Counted from the stretch's first letter, positions 34,453-43,318 are shown. The stretch: 48,351 nt of DNA from an uncultured Clostridia bacterium (GCA_944382845.1 CALWNN010000064.1:1-48351), one strand, 5' to 3'. The notes: generated by a model from the sequence alone, not told the origin. Numbers and translations are program-made.

Positions 34453-34980
34453 TCAGGCATTCTTTTTTTCGTCTGAAAAGCAAACTAACTTCATGAACAT
34501 TCTGTTCTTTTCAAGAAGTCCGAAAATAATTACGCCTAAAACCGTTACACATACAAACTCGCCGAATGCAACCTGCGCCATGTAAAGCCAGAGCGGTATA
34601 CCTCCGTAGAGAACAAAAAGCTCGATACCGACAATTATTCCGTTTGCGACAGCCGGAACAAGCGATGCAGCTATCATAAGAGGAAATCTCCTTTTGCCTT
34701 CCGCTTTTTTGCCAATAAGATACATTGCCACTGCGGCAATAACTGTTGCTGCAGTTCCTACAACCATATCAATCGGCATCGGACTGAACATATTTGAAAT
34801 AAAACATCCTACAGAAAGAGCATAACAATATTCTTTCCTGTAGAAGCAAAGAAGCATAAGCGCTTCAGATATTCTGAACTGCACACCGCCGTATGCAAGG
34901 TTTCCGAGAGATATTGTAAGCACAACATATGCCGCTGCAACAACTCCCATAATTGCGATCTTTTTTACATCAAACTTCAT
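34453..34980 (-). CDS. queT: Queuosine precursor transporter QueT
   Basis: A 175-residue membrane protein with six spans, an ECF S component for queuosine precursors. The N-terminal block AAAYVVLTISLGNLAYGGVQ with FRISEALMLLCFYRKEY is typical. A GGAAAGGAAA ribosome site precedes ATG 34980. A structured leader with a candidate preQ1 aptamer lies upstream. queH, a late queuosine pathway gene, lies 7.6 kb away, so the strain probably salvages preQ1/queuine and finishes queuosine synthesis. Confidence 0.92.
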   Translation of the reverse strand: MKFDVKKIAIMGVVAAAYVVLTISLGNLAYGGVQFRISEALMLLCFYRKEYCYALSVGCFISNMFSPMPIDMVVGTAATVIAAVAMYLIGKKAEGKRRFPLMIAASLVPAVANGIIVGIELFVLYGGIPLWLYMAQVAFGEFVCVTVLGVIIFGLLEKNRMFMKLVCFSDEKKNA

Positions 34981-34989
34981 TTTACAATT

Positions 34990-35083
34990 TCCTTTCCGTT
35001 ATGCGATTACGGAACGAAAAGTGCGCCCCTGAAAGGTCAGGAACGCACTGATAACACGAATACAGTATGTCGTTTTTCGTCCC
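34990..35083 (-). ncRNA. Structured leader of queT, candidate preQ1 riboswitch (class III?)
   Basis: The predicted transcript starts almost at a closing stem GGGACGAAAA (35083-35074) / TTTTCGTTCC (35020-35011). It encloses hairpin ACGA-ATA/TAT-TCGT and hairpin GTGCG/CGCAC with inner CCTGA/TCAGG. Downstream, TTCCGT can instead pair with ACGGAA next to the ribosome site, sharing TTCC with the closing stem. Mutually exclusive stems upstream of queT suggest a preQ1 switch. PreQ1-III is known upstream of queT in Ruminococcaceae, but I cannot verify the consensus by eye. Confidence 0.55.
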
Positions 35084-35090
35084 TGTTTTT

Positions 35091-35096
35091 ATTATA
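35091..35096 (-). promoter_or_regulatory. -10 box of queT
   Basis: TATAAT on the minus strand, about 7 bases before the predicted start of the leader RNA. No convincing -35 match. Confidence 0.5.
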
Positions 35097-35160
35097 GAGT
35101 GGTGAGTAGTTTTACCCCGCTGGGATACACTCTTTAATCATGTCTTTTTTTAAATTATTT

Positions 35161-36024
35161 TTAAGCCTTGCCGATTGATCCGAAAAGCTCCATCTTTTCT
35201 TTAACTGTAGCCTTTATAGCTTCAAATCCGGGAGCAAGAAGCTTTCTTGGGTCAAATCCCTTTCCGACAAGGTCCTTGCCTTCTTCAATATATTTTCTTG
35301 TTGCTTCCTGGAATGCAAGCTGACATTCAGTGTTAACATTAATCTTAGCAACTCCGAGAGAAATCGCCTTCTTTATCATGTCGGCAGGGATACCTGTTCC
35401 GCCGTGAAGAACCAAAGGCATATCTCCGACCTTTTCCTTGATAGCTGCAAGGGTGTCAAATGAAAGTCCTGCCCAGTTTTCAGGGTACTTACCGTGAATG
35501 TTTCCGATACCTGCCGCAAGCATTGTTACTCCAAGGTCAGCAACAGCCTTGCACTCGTCCGGGTCAGCACATTCGCCCATTCCGACTACGCCGTCTTCCT
35601 CGCCGCCGATAGAACCAACTTCAGCTTCAAGTGAAAGTCCGAGAATGTTGCAGGCATTAACAAGCTCAGTTGTCTTTGCAATGTTCTCTTCTATCGGATA
35701 ATGTGATCCGTCGAACATAATAGATGAGAATCCTGCATTGATGCAAGCCTTTGCGCCTTCGTATGAGCCGTGGTCAAGATGAAGTGCAACAGGAACAGTG
35801 ATATTAAGTTCCTCTATCATTCCCTTTACCATGCCGACTACAGTCTTATAGCCGCACATATACTTTCCTGCGCCCTCAGAAACACCGAGAATTACAGGTG
35901 AATTGTTTTCCTGAGCGGTAAGAAGGATAGCTTTTGTCCATTCAAGGTTATTGATATTGAACTGACCAACTGCGTACTTGCCGTCTCTTGCTTTGTTAAG
36001 CATTTCCTTAGCTGAAACTAACAT
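35161..36024 (-). CDS. fba: Class II fructose-bisphosphate aldolase
   Basis: Zinc-dependent aldolase of glycolysis, 287 residues. VPVALHLDHGSYEGAKACI carries the zinc-ligand His and catalytic Asp; EAEVGSIGGEEDGVVGMGE is the mobile loop; VLHGGTGIPADMIKKAISLG and KINVNTECQ hold the phosphate-binding region. The ATG follows CGGAGGAATAAAA. Monocistronic in appearance. Confidence 0.96.
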   Translation of the reverse strand: MLVSAKEMLNKARDGKYAVGQFNINNLEWTKAILLTAQENNSPVILGVSEGAGKYMCGYKTVVGMVKGMIEELNITVPVALHLDHGSYEGAKACINAGFSSIMFDGSHYPIEENIAKTTELVNACNILGLSLEAEVGSIGGEEDGVVGMGECADPDECKAVADLGVTMLAAGIGNIHGKYPENWAGLSFDTLAAIKEKVGDMPLVLHGGTGIPADMIKKAISLGVAKINVNTECQLAFQEATRKYIEEGKDLVGKGFDPRKLLAPGFEAIKATVKEKMELFGSIGKA

Positions 36025-36460
36025 TTTTTATTCCTCCGTCTGACGTTTGATTTTCTTTGGCAGCACATCCTCTGCCACTTACTTTTTTATTATAACTCAA
36101 ACAGAACCAAATTGCAATTATTTTTATGAAAATTTATTATTCGTACAAATTTTAACTTCTATATTTATTTTTATTTGTATATTCTTTGGGTTAAGGCAAT
36201 TTACGACTTCCCGCTCTCCAACGGCGGTCAGGAAGGCTCCCGGAAGGGAGAGTCGGGCGAATAGAGCATAACGTCGCAAAAGCTTCCCGACTAAAAATAA
36301 TTACAGATTCTCGCTTAGTATACTATTTATTAATTTGTAATTATGCACAAAATTTCGCTTTAAGATTTGGCTATATTTTTGCATAAAAAATCTAATAATT
36401 TATTTAAAATTTATTGCAAAAGTGATAGGAATGTGATAAAATAAGAATCACGGGTTTTAA
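36025..36460. other. Intergenic region with putative repeat B, copy 2
   Basis: AT-rich region between fba and the membrane-protein gene. Around 36190-36295 it is unlike its surroundings, GC-rich and self-complementary (GACTTCCCGCTCTCC / GGGAGAGTCGGG), ending GGGCGAATAGAGCATAACG then GTCGCAAAAGC. The end resembles the tail of the block at 29505-29590. No gene supported. Confidence 0.45.
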
Positions 36461-36541
36461 ACCTGAGCAAAGCGTGATAAGGATGTCTGCTTATCGGCAG
36501 ACCTGCCGTTTTGGCTGGGGGACATCGGCGACTTGGTTATA
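36461..36541 (+). repeat. Intergenic modular repeat A, copy 6 (short form)
   Basis: An 81-base copy: CTGAGCAAAGCGTGATAAGG, hairpin GTCTGC/GCAGAC, hairpin CTGCC/GGCTG, GGGGGACATCGGCGACTT, GGTTATA. Flanks GGGTTTTA (left) and TAAAACCC (right) are inverted repeats of each other. Confidence 0.87.
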
Positions 36542-36577
36542 AAACCCTACAATCATTTTTTATAAGGAGAGATTTTT

Positions 36578-38038
36578 TTGGTACAGTATTACAAAAGCAA
36601 AATTTTTATGCCGATCGGTATGATATTAATTGCCGCCGCTGTTGCGGTAATCGGCTCGCTTCTCAGTTTTATTTACTTAAAGATAAACCAGGTTTGTCCC
36701 TCGGCTTATCTGTGCATTGTCTGTGCAGTCTTATTTGGCACAGCGCTGGGCGGTGTTGCATACGTTCTTATCAAGCTTTTTAAAATCCGAAGCGTTGCGT
36801 CGGCAGTTGTCGGAATGATAATCGGCTGTCTCATATTCACTGTTTTCAAGTGGGCTCTTTACGTTCAGTGGGACTGCGAAGATAATATTTACAATTCGAT
36901 GAAGAGTGTAAACGCCGCTTCATACATTGGATTTAATATTGATTTCACCGACGAAGACGGAAACCTTCTCACCAATGAAGCTGAAATCAATGAAACAGTT
37001 GCCATTTTGAAGTCTATTCCTATGACTAATTATATTGAATATTATTCTGCTGATTTTCCTGAGGGAGTAGACAGTTTCGTTGAATGGTACAACAAAAACT
37101 TTTACGACAGCATTACTGCTAAGCAGGTAAAAGAATCGAGTTATTTTGACATTTTCTATCCACCTGAGTTTATTGATGAGGACAATGTTGCAGGCTGTAT
37201 CAAAGCCGCTTCAGAAATGAACCTTTACGAATATGTTTACGATTATATCGGAGTTAAAAAGGCATACACGGTTTCATATCTTGTTACTCATCCCTCTGAG
37301 TTCTGGCAGCAGATAAAGAACATCAACAAAGACGGAAGATGGTCATTATCTGCAAACCATTCTTACACTTCTTCTTCAACTTCAAACTTGGACGAATTCA
37401 AGGGTATCGAACTCTGGATAGTATGGATCGGAGAAATCTTCCTTATCTGTGTTCCTGCTATTGTGATCGCCGCACGAAGAGCAGGAAAGCCATTTATCGA
37501 AAGCGAAAAGAAGTGGGCTAAGGTAATTGAAAGCGACGGACTTGCTTTAACTCCTCCCACATTTACCGCAGGAATGCAAAACGCTATAAAATCAGATCCC
37601 GAGGTCCTTTTAACATACGAACCTATGGTGATAACCTCGGGAAGGGCCCCTCGTATAAGGCTTGAGCTTTATCACTCGACCGACTATACAGAGTGCTATC
37701 TTACTGTAAAATACAGATCTTTCAACAAGAAAAATCATCCTCAGGACAAAACTCTTGTCAAGTACATAAAGGTCTCTATTTTGTACGTTGCAAAGCTGTT
37801 CAAGCACTGCCGTCAGCACATTCCGTTTTCCACAGCAGGACTTGGACTTGAAAGCGATTCAATGCCTACGACTCAGCCTGCGCCTGCAAACGCTTATGGC
37901 AATTATACCGCTCCGAATCCCGCAAATACGGAAACAGTTTCCGTTCCGGATGCATATACTACTTCCTCTGCACAGCCTGCAAGCGGTCTGAAGGACGAAA
38001 AATCACAGCAGGACGTTTTTAACGAATTTAACAAGTGA
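36578..38038 (+). CDS. Unrecognised membrane protein
   Basis: A 486-residue protein from TTG 36578 (AAGGAGAG 7 bases upstream). Three hydrophobic spans lie in residues ~12-100, an extracellular-looking region of ~180 residues follows, a fourth span near 290-308 (LWIVWIGEIFLICVPAIVIA) and a cytoplasmic half ending in a Pro/Ala/Thr-rich tail. No motif identifies a function. It follows repeat copy 6, and the transposon begins 12 bases after its stop. Confidence 0.75.
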   Translation: MVQYYKSKIFMPIGMILIAAAVAVIGSLLSFIYLKINQVCPSAYLCIVCAVLFGTALGGVAYVLIKLFKIRSVASAVVGMIIGCLIFTVFKWALYVQWDCEDNIYNSMKSVNAASYIGFNIDFTDEDGNLLTNEAEINETVAILKSIPMTNYIEYYSADFPEGVDSFVEWYNKNFYDSITAKQVKESSYFDIFYPPEFIDEDNVAGCIKAASEMNLYEYVYDYIGVKKAYTVSYLVTHPSEFWQQIKNINKDGRWSLSANHSYTSSSTSNLDEFKGIELWIVWIGEIFLICVPAIVIAARRAGKPFIESEKKWAKVIESDGLALTPPTFTAGMQNAIKSDPEVLLTYEPMVITSGRAPRIRLELYHSTDYTECYLTVKYRSFNKKNHPQDKTLVKYIKVSILYVAKLFKHCRQHIPFSTAGLGLESDSMPTTQPAPANAYGNYTAPNPANTETVSVPDAYTTSSAQPASGLKDEKSQQDVFNEFNK

Positions 38039-38050
38039 TCATGATAAATC

Positions 38051-38091
38051 AAAACACAGGGTTTAAAGTCGTGCAGTCATAAAGAAGTATT
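38051..38091 (+). repeat. Left terminal inverted repeat of the 4.5 kb element
   Basis: 41 bases beginning AAAACACAGGGT and ending AGTCATAAAGAAGTATT. It matches the reverse complement of 42531-42570 at about 33 of 41 positions, counted by hand with one gap. The outer 12 and the inner 16-17 bases are nearly identical. Confidence 0.82.
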
Positions 38092-38346
38092 CAAATATGT
38101 AGTAAAAGGTTGCGTGGGAAAGCCATACGCAACCTTTCTCTTTTTGTCATTGTTCATACTGTCAGCGACAGCTATGGATGTTGCTACGTGAAATCTGAGC
38201 CGTTCGATGATTTCATCAATGCTCTCGGCTTGCAGGTTGAAATGCGTTTCCACATAATAAGTAGTGTTCGATTTTGTACTCCGTACAGTTAACCGCTTCG
38301 TTGATTGTTTCCATTGAACATACTCTCTTTCAGATGAAATCAGCAT
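38077..38346 (-). CDS. Small TnpW-like transposon-associated protein
   Basis: An 89-residue minus-strand frame just inside the left inverted repeat. The core SNTTYYVETHFNLQAESIDE resembles TnpW proteins of clostridial transposons, which share a TTYxVxxHF segment followed by a helix. The ribosome-site-like AGGAG is too close to the ATG, and an AAAGGAGGTG with a short GTG frame ends just upstream, so the gene may be a remnant of a longer operon. Role unknown. Confidence 0.5.
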   Translation of the reverse strand: MLISSEREYVQWKQSTKRLTVRSTKSNTTYYVETHFNLQAESIDEIIERLRFHVATSIAVADSMNNDKKRKVAYGFPTQPFTTYLNTSL

Positions 38347-38417
38347 TCTCCTACATACTTTCGTATGCGGGTGAAACGGTATCGGAATACACTATTTTGT
38401 TACGCACCTCCTTTCAG

Positions 38418-40370
38418 GTATTGAGTTTTTGCGTAGGAATATCCGCAACAGCTACACTTCCATCGGTCCTTTGCAATTACGACCTGCACTATCTTTCTGT
38501 AAAAATGAGTAGCGCATATTCGCATATTTCTCCTGATGACATGAAACGGTTAAAAACCAAGTTTGAACATAGCCAAAAAGGATATAAGGACATCGATATT
38601 CACGCCGAGCTGTTTGACAGCTCCAATTATTCTTCTGCATTATGGAGCAATATATTTAATGATAAAGAATTAGCAGATGCAGCGTGTGATGAAATCGCAC
38701 GTTCTCTATACAATAATGGTCAAAACAGTAATAACACCTTTAAGCACGAGCGGTATTACAAAATAGCTCTGGCTTTTAAGCAATTTATAGAAAATGCAGA
38801 CATACGCTCGTTCCTTTGTGTTCTAAACAAGTTCCCGAAACCTAATGATAGAGATTTGAATGTAGATACGCTAAATAAGCTGTTTCGTTATATAGCAGGT
38901 GCAGACGCAGAAAAAAGGACATTTTTACTTGATGGTAACAACTATGACGAAAATAAAAATGAGCTTATAAAGAGGCTGTCTGCCGGGAAAAAATTATTTG
39001 TTATATCTACATATCAAACTATCGGCGCAGGACAGAATATTCAATACGATATTCCTGATGATTTAAAGGATTCTCTAATAAAAACTAACGATAGAGATGC
39101 TTCATCGCAAAAAGACTTTGATGCCATTTATCTTGAGAAACCTACAAATCTTACCGTAAATCTAAATTCTTCCGAAACGATTGAAGATAAAGCGTTTATC
39201 AAATACATATTTGAAACAGAATTATTGCAGGAAAATGCAGAAATTTCCGAGGGGACTGCAAGGCAGAACATAAAAGATGCATTTGCAAAGTGTTATTGTG
39301 GATTGAAGAATTATAGTAAAGGATACAAGACAAAAAGCGTTGGATATTATGCTACTAAACAGATTGTTCAAGCTATCGGACGAATATGCCGAACAAATAT
39401 GAAACAGAAAAAAATATATGTATTTGCGGATGCTCAAATATGCGAGCTATTCCAAGTTGGAATAGCCGATAATCGTTTGCTTAATCTCGAAGTCCTTGCA
39501 TTGATAGATCAAGTAAAAAAGCAAGGCTCAAAAGATATAGCAAGTTCTGATTTGATTTGGAAGGCTGAGCTATGTTCAATGAGAGTAAATAAATTCATCA
39601 ACAATCTGTTGCGTGAAGAATGGAATGACATAAAAATGGAGCAATGGTGTGACTTGCGAAACCTTGCTCTCTCCAAGCCTACAGCTACGGAAGATGATTA
39701 TAAGTCTGATTTCAGAATTAGTCAGTTCTATGTCCAGATGGATAAACCGAGAAATAGGTATTACTATTCTCAAAATGAAGATTACAACAAAATTAATGTA
39801 TCTCTTGCTTCAACCACCGATATAAAACAAGAGGTGTCTGAATGGTCAGCAAAACTTGATAGGATTATGATGTTTCGAGGGGTTAAACAGTTCTTTCAAA
39901 ACAAAGGGTGGGCCGCCTCCTTTGATACGAACATATTCAATATGTCTGCAGCGTTTTTTAACAACATCTATAAGGGTGCATTAGGCGAAGAGGCAGGTTG
40001 GTATTGGTTTAATAATGTACTTAACATTCGGCTTGAAACAATCAAAACCCCAGAAATATTTGAGATGTTCGATTATATCGTTCCAAATTCACCTGTATAT
40101 GTTGATTTTAAAAATTGGCACGAAACCACACAATTTGATGAAAATAAAACACTTGAAAAGGTTATAAACAAGGCCATACAATGTCAAGCAAAGTGTGTGA
40201 TAGTAGCAAATATTATTTCTAAAATAAAGCATAGCGTTATAATTACACATCACAACAACATTACAATTATCCGTTGTCAATCACTTATGATAGACAATGT
40301 AACATCTGTTGACGTTAACAAAGAAGCCGCAAGTAAAATAAGAAGGTGTATCAATGAAATCAGTAATTAG
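38418..40370 (+). pseudogene. 5'-truncated SF2 helicase with C-terminal PD-(D/E)XK nuclease domain
   Basis: About 650 codons remain. The frame enters abruptly at motif III (VGISATATLPS, ~38430-38460), then motif V-like TYQTIGAGQNIQYD (~39009-39050) and motif VI QAIGRICRT (~39369-39395). The first RecA half with Walker A and B is absent; the ORF's upstream ~48 codons overlap the TnpW-like region and are not helicase. The C-terminal ~150 residues read as a nuclease: GALGEEAG (~39979-39999), FDYIV, then VYVDFKNW (D-x-K at ~40104-40112). The stop overlaps the next gene by 17 bases. Without its ATP-binding half it should be inactive as a helicase. Confidence 0.78.
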
Positions 40371-42150
40371 AACGAATAAGGTTATACCATATCTTGATTA
40401 TGCTATGATAGACAAAAAATATGACATATTATGTTTGGAAACCTCGCAAAAGTACATAAAGAACGGAGCACGGATAATTGATGCGCCATTGTTAAATAAA
40501 GGTGTGAAATCGGTGTTATTTGAAAATGGACGCAGGTTTTATGTCCTTCTTGAGCATAAGGCAGATAATCTATCAGTTATGAAAAATGTGCTCTCCGATA
40601 CTGAATACGGTAGTTCTATATCTATCATTCAGATAAATAGTAACACTATGAAATAACACCAACTTTTACAGTTGCTTATAAATGGTCTCGCTGCCAAAGC
40701 TCACCCTTTATTGCGCTTTAACAATCTTACAGGTCATTTATACACTTTTATGCCAAAATGGATTTTAAAGAATAAGAATAATGTTATTTGTAGTATACCT
40801 ACTCTTGAGGTATCTGTTCTGGACGGCTGTATTATGAAGTTGTCAGTACGAACTTTTACATCAACAAAACTACGTAACAAAATAACATCTAAGAAGACAA
40901 AGTTTGAAGACTATCCCAAATACGTTCTTTCATCTGACAATTCTCTCCGCAGAAAAATTAAAGGTGATTTCGCCGACGATTTTATCCTGCGCCAAATTGA
41001 CAATCAACGTAACGAGATACCTTTTCTCGATATATCTAGTGCTACAGCCTTTGAAAATACGAAAATTGGCGTTCTTACAAATATTGTTGAGAGTTTCAAC
41101 AAACGCTATTCCGGAATGGCAAAAATAACTTTTCAAACAATTTCCGAATACTACACCATAGATACAAGGGCAACGGCAAAGGAAAACGCTGCGGCGATAA
41201 AAAACTATCTCGCTGATAAAAATATAAGAATAGTTGATTGCATAAAAAATGAACAATCTGAACGTTTGTGCTCCGACATAGTTGAGTTGATAAAGGAAAA
41301 GTATGATATTACTGCAAAGATTGGTACTAAACTCTCAAAAGCAGCGTTGAATATACGGCTTATCCATAACAAGCAATACTATGAAAAGCTTGAAAACGAC
41401 CCTCATAACGAACATTTGGCAAAATACACCATTCAACATATTACATTTGAAGATTTTTATCATAGCAGAAAATTTGCTATCAGCACAGTAATAAACGAGC
41501 TTATCATCAAGAACGACATAAAAAACGGAAAGCTCTCTCTATTTGATTGGTCACAGTTCGGTTTTGATAGCTGTTTATCTTTTGGAATATCGACAGGTGG
41601 TGATATTCCCAAATATTTCTTTATGACAATCAGTCCAGACGGTACATTTTTATTGTCGGAACAACAGTTGGATTTATTTAGCTATAATGATTATTCTTCG
41701 TGTGTAGAGATATTTAATGACGATAAGCAGGTACAAGGTATTATTAAATTTTCTGAGCACGATATACTTGCTATTAGAAATACGGATATGTTCACCATCC
41801 CCGAAATGCATGAGCTACATAACGAGCTGACAAGTGGTAACACGGCTCTGCGAAACAAGGAGAGCCGTGAGGAATATCTTACATCGATGACAGAAATCAG
41901 ACATTATTGTATTGACGACGTTGATTATTACTTTGTCGGTGTATGTGGTACAGGAATGAAACCCAAATTACAAACGGCAGCACTAATACGTTCGGTATCG
42001 CAGGTTAAGAATGGGAACGTTGAATTTAACAAGCTGCTTTCGCTTATGAATGTGACATTCATCCGAAATGGACAACTTACTGTAATTCCTTTTCCGTTTA
42101 AGTATTTACGAGAATATATTTCACTTTCAGCGAATATAAACAAGGATTGA
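40354..42150 (+). pseudogene. Unrecognised helicase-partner gene interrupted by an in-frame TAA
   Basis: Two frames (40354-40653 and 40657-42150) lie in the same phase, separated only by TAA at 40654-40656. Read through, they make one ~598-residue protein; the joint reads NTMK-stop-HQLLQLLINGLAAK, where CAA would give Gln. Its ATG overlaps the helicase end, with AAGGTG upstream. Strong-looking blocks are AHPLLRFNNLTGHLY, PFLDISSATAFE and LNIRLIHNKQYYE. I do not recognise the family; the pairing with a helicase-nuclease suggests a phage-defence partner. The second part could still start at a TTG at 40672. Confidence 0.72.
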
Positions 42151-42530
42151 TTAAACTTCCATTTTATCTAAACCCGTTCTAAACTGACCGGACTACTGTT
42201 TCAGAAAAAGACAAATCCAGGAAGAAAAACTGTATTTTTCGCTTTATGCAGTAAAGAATGCGGCAATTAATTTCCATTTAAAGCGAAGCTCTTATGGCAA
42301 TTATATGACGGTTTTTCACATTTTTATCAGCTCTTGACCTGTTAAAGTTAGTGAAATCTTTGATGGAAAATGCAAAAATGATGTAGGGTATGCTTGCATA
42401 ATTCCATGAGCGAAAAATATAAGGTTTGTCAGGTATAGAGCGTAATTGCCACAAAACAAACACCACTGTATCTCATTTGATACGATGGTGTTGTCATATC
42501 CGCTGTAATTAGTCTTGGCCTTGTTTTTTC
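42151..42530. other. Right-hand non-coding end of the transposon
   Basis: About 380 bases without a supported gene. A hairpin CACCA-GTATC / GATAC-TGGTG (42461-42490) could end transcription of the cassette. A 62-codon minus-strand frame (42278-42466) may be a transposase relic but is not recognisable. Confidence 0.45.
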
Positions 42531-42570
42531 AATACTTCTATATGACTATCGAACTAATACCCTGTGTTTT
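42531..42570 (-). repeat. Right terminal inverted repeat of the 4.5 kb element
   Basis: Plus strand runs AATACTTCTATATGACTATC to ACCCTGTGTTTT; it is the inverted partner of 38051-38091. Confidence 0.82.
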
Positions 42571-42573
42571 TTA

Positions 42574-42602
42574 TTGCTTTTTTTATATATTTGTAGTATA
42601 AT
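42574..42602 (+). promoter_or_regulatory. Promoter of queH
   Basis: TTGCTT (42574-42579), a 17-base spacer and TATAAT (42597-42602), directly outside the transposon end. Confidence 0.65.
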
Positions 42603-42620
42603 CATCTTGAGGTGAATTAA

Positions 42621-43268
42621 ATGAACAAGGAAAATTACAGTCTTATGCTTGAAAAAATAATTGCCCGTAACAAAGAGCAGCATATTCGCCCAACCCTTTT
42701 AATTCATGCCTGCTGCGCTCCCTGTTCAAGCTATGTTTTAGAATATTTAAACTCATATTTTGATATAACTCTTTTGTTTTACAATCCAAATATCAACACC
42801 GAAAAAGAATTTCTTTTCAGGCAATCCGAACTTGAGCGGCTTATTTCTCAAATGCCTCTTGAATACCCTGTTAAACTTATAAAATGTGATTATAACAGCA
42901 ACGACTTCTACTCTGCGGTCAATGGCTTTGAAGAATGCAGAGAGGGCGGCGAACGATGCTTTAAATGCTATGAATTGCGACTTTTGCACACCGCTTTAAA
43001 GGCAAAGGAAATGGGTTTCGACTTCTTTTGCACAACTCTTACCATAAGTCCCATGAAAAATGCACAAAAGTTAAACGAGATAGGATATGCGCTCGCTGAT
43101 AAAATCGGAGTGGATTTTCTTCCGTCAGATTTCAAAAAGAAAAACGGCTACAAGCGTTCTATTGAGCTTTCAAAGGAGTACAACCTATACAGGCAGAATT
43201 ACTGTGGCTGTTGTTACTCATACAAAGAAAGTCTTGAACGAACAAACGCAATGCAGAATTACAACTAA
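42621..43268 (+). CDS. queH: Epoxyqueuosine reductase QueH
   Basis: Last step of tRNA queuosine synthesis (non-cobalamin type). 215 residues. The family signature is HACCAPCSSY (Cys31, Cys32, Cys35), then EGGERCFKCYELRL and a C-terminal NYCGCCYSY cluster; these cysteines bind the iron-sulfur and second metal sites. GAGGTG lies upstream of ATG 42621. Complements queT in this window. Confidence 0.95.
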   Translation: MNKENYSLMLEKIIARNKEQHIRPTLLIHACCAPCSSYVLEYLNSYFDITLLFYNPNINTEKEFLFRQSELERLISQMPLEYPVKLIKCDYNSNDFYSAVNGFEECREGGERCFKCYELRLLHTALKAKEMGFDFFCTTLTISPMKNAQKLNEIGYALADKIGVDFLPSDFKKKNGYKRSIELSKEYNLYRQNYCGCCYSYKESLERTNAMQNYN

Positions 43269-43272
43269 AAAT

Positions 43273-43300
43273 GAGCAGCCCCGTAATAAGGCGCTGCTCG
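43273..43300. terminator. Bidirectional terminator between queH and the cohesin-type gene
   Basis: GAGCAGC / GCTGCTC stem with A-rich 5' flank and GTTTTTATT 3' flank; serves both convergent genes. Confidence 0.85.
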
Positions 43301-43318
43301 TTTTTATTATTGATTATT

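Larger units (their letters stand above)
38051..42570. mobile_element. Putative transposon carrying a decayed helicase-nuclease cassette
   Basis: A 4,520-base segment bounded by ~40-bp imperfect terminal inverted repeats. It separates the membrane-protein gene (ends 38038) from queH, whose -35 box begins 4 bases outside the right repeat. Cargo: a TnpW-like gene, a 5'-truncated helicase-nuclease gene and a partner gene with an internal stop. No intact transposase is seen, so it is non-autonomous or internally deleted. No target-site duplication was found. The repeats do not match an IS family I recognise. Confidence 0.72.

Noticed and set aside
38274-38417. The N-terminal ~48 codons of the helicase frame as real protein
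   Set aside because: They overlap the minus-strand TnpW-like gene, lack any helicase motif, and have no ribosome site; the frame is open by chance up to the junction.
42278-42466. 62-codon minus-strand frame inside the transposon right end
   Set aside because: No recognisable transposase or recombinase motif; too short to support as a gene.
38051-42570. Target-site duplication at the transposon ends
   Set aside because: Left flank (ATAAATC) and right flank (TTATTGC) share no direct repeat; either the element makes none or it has been lost.
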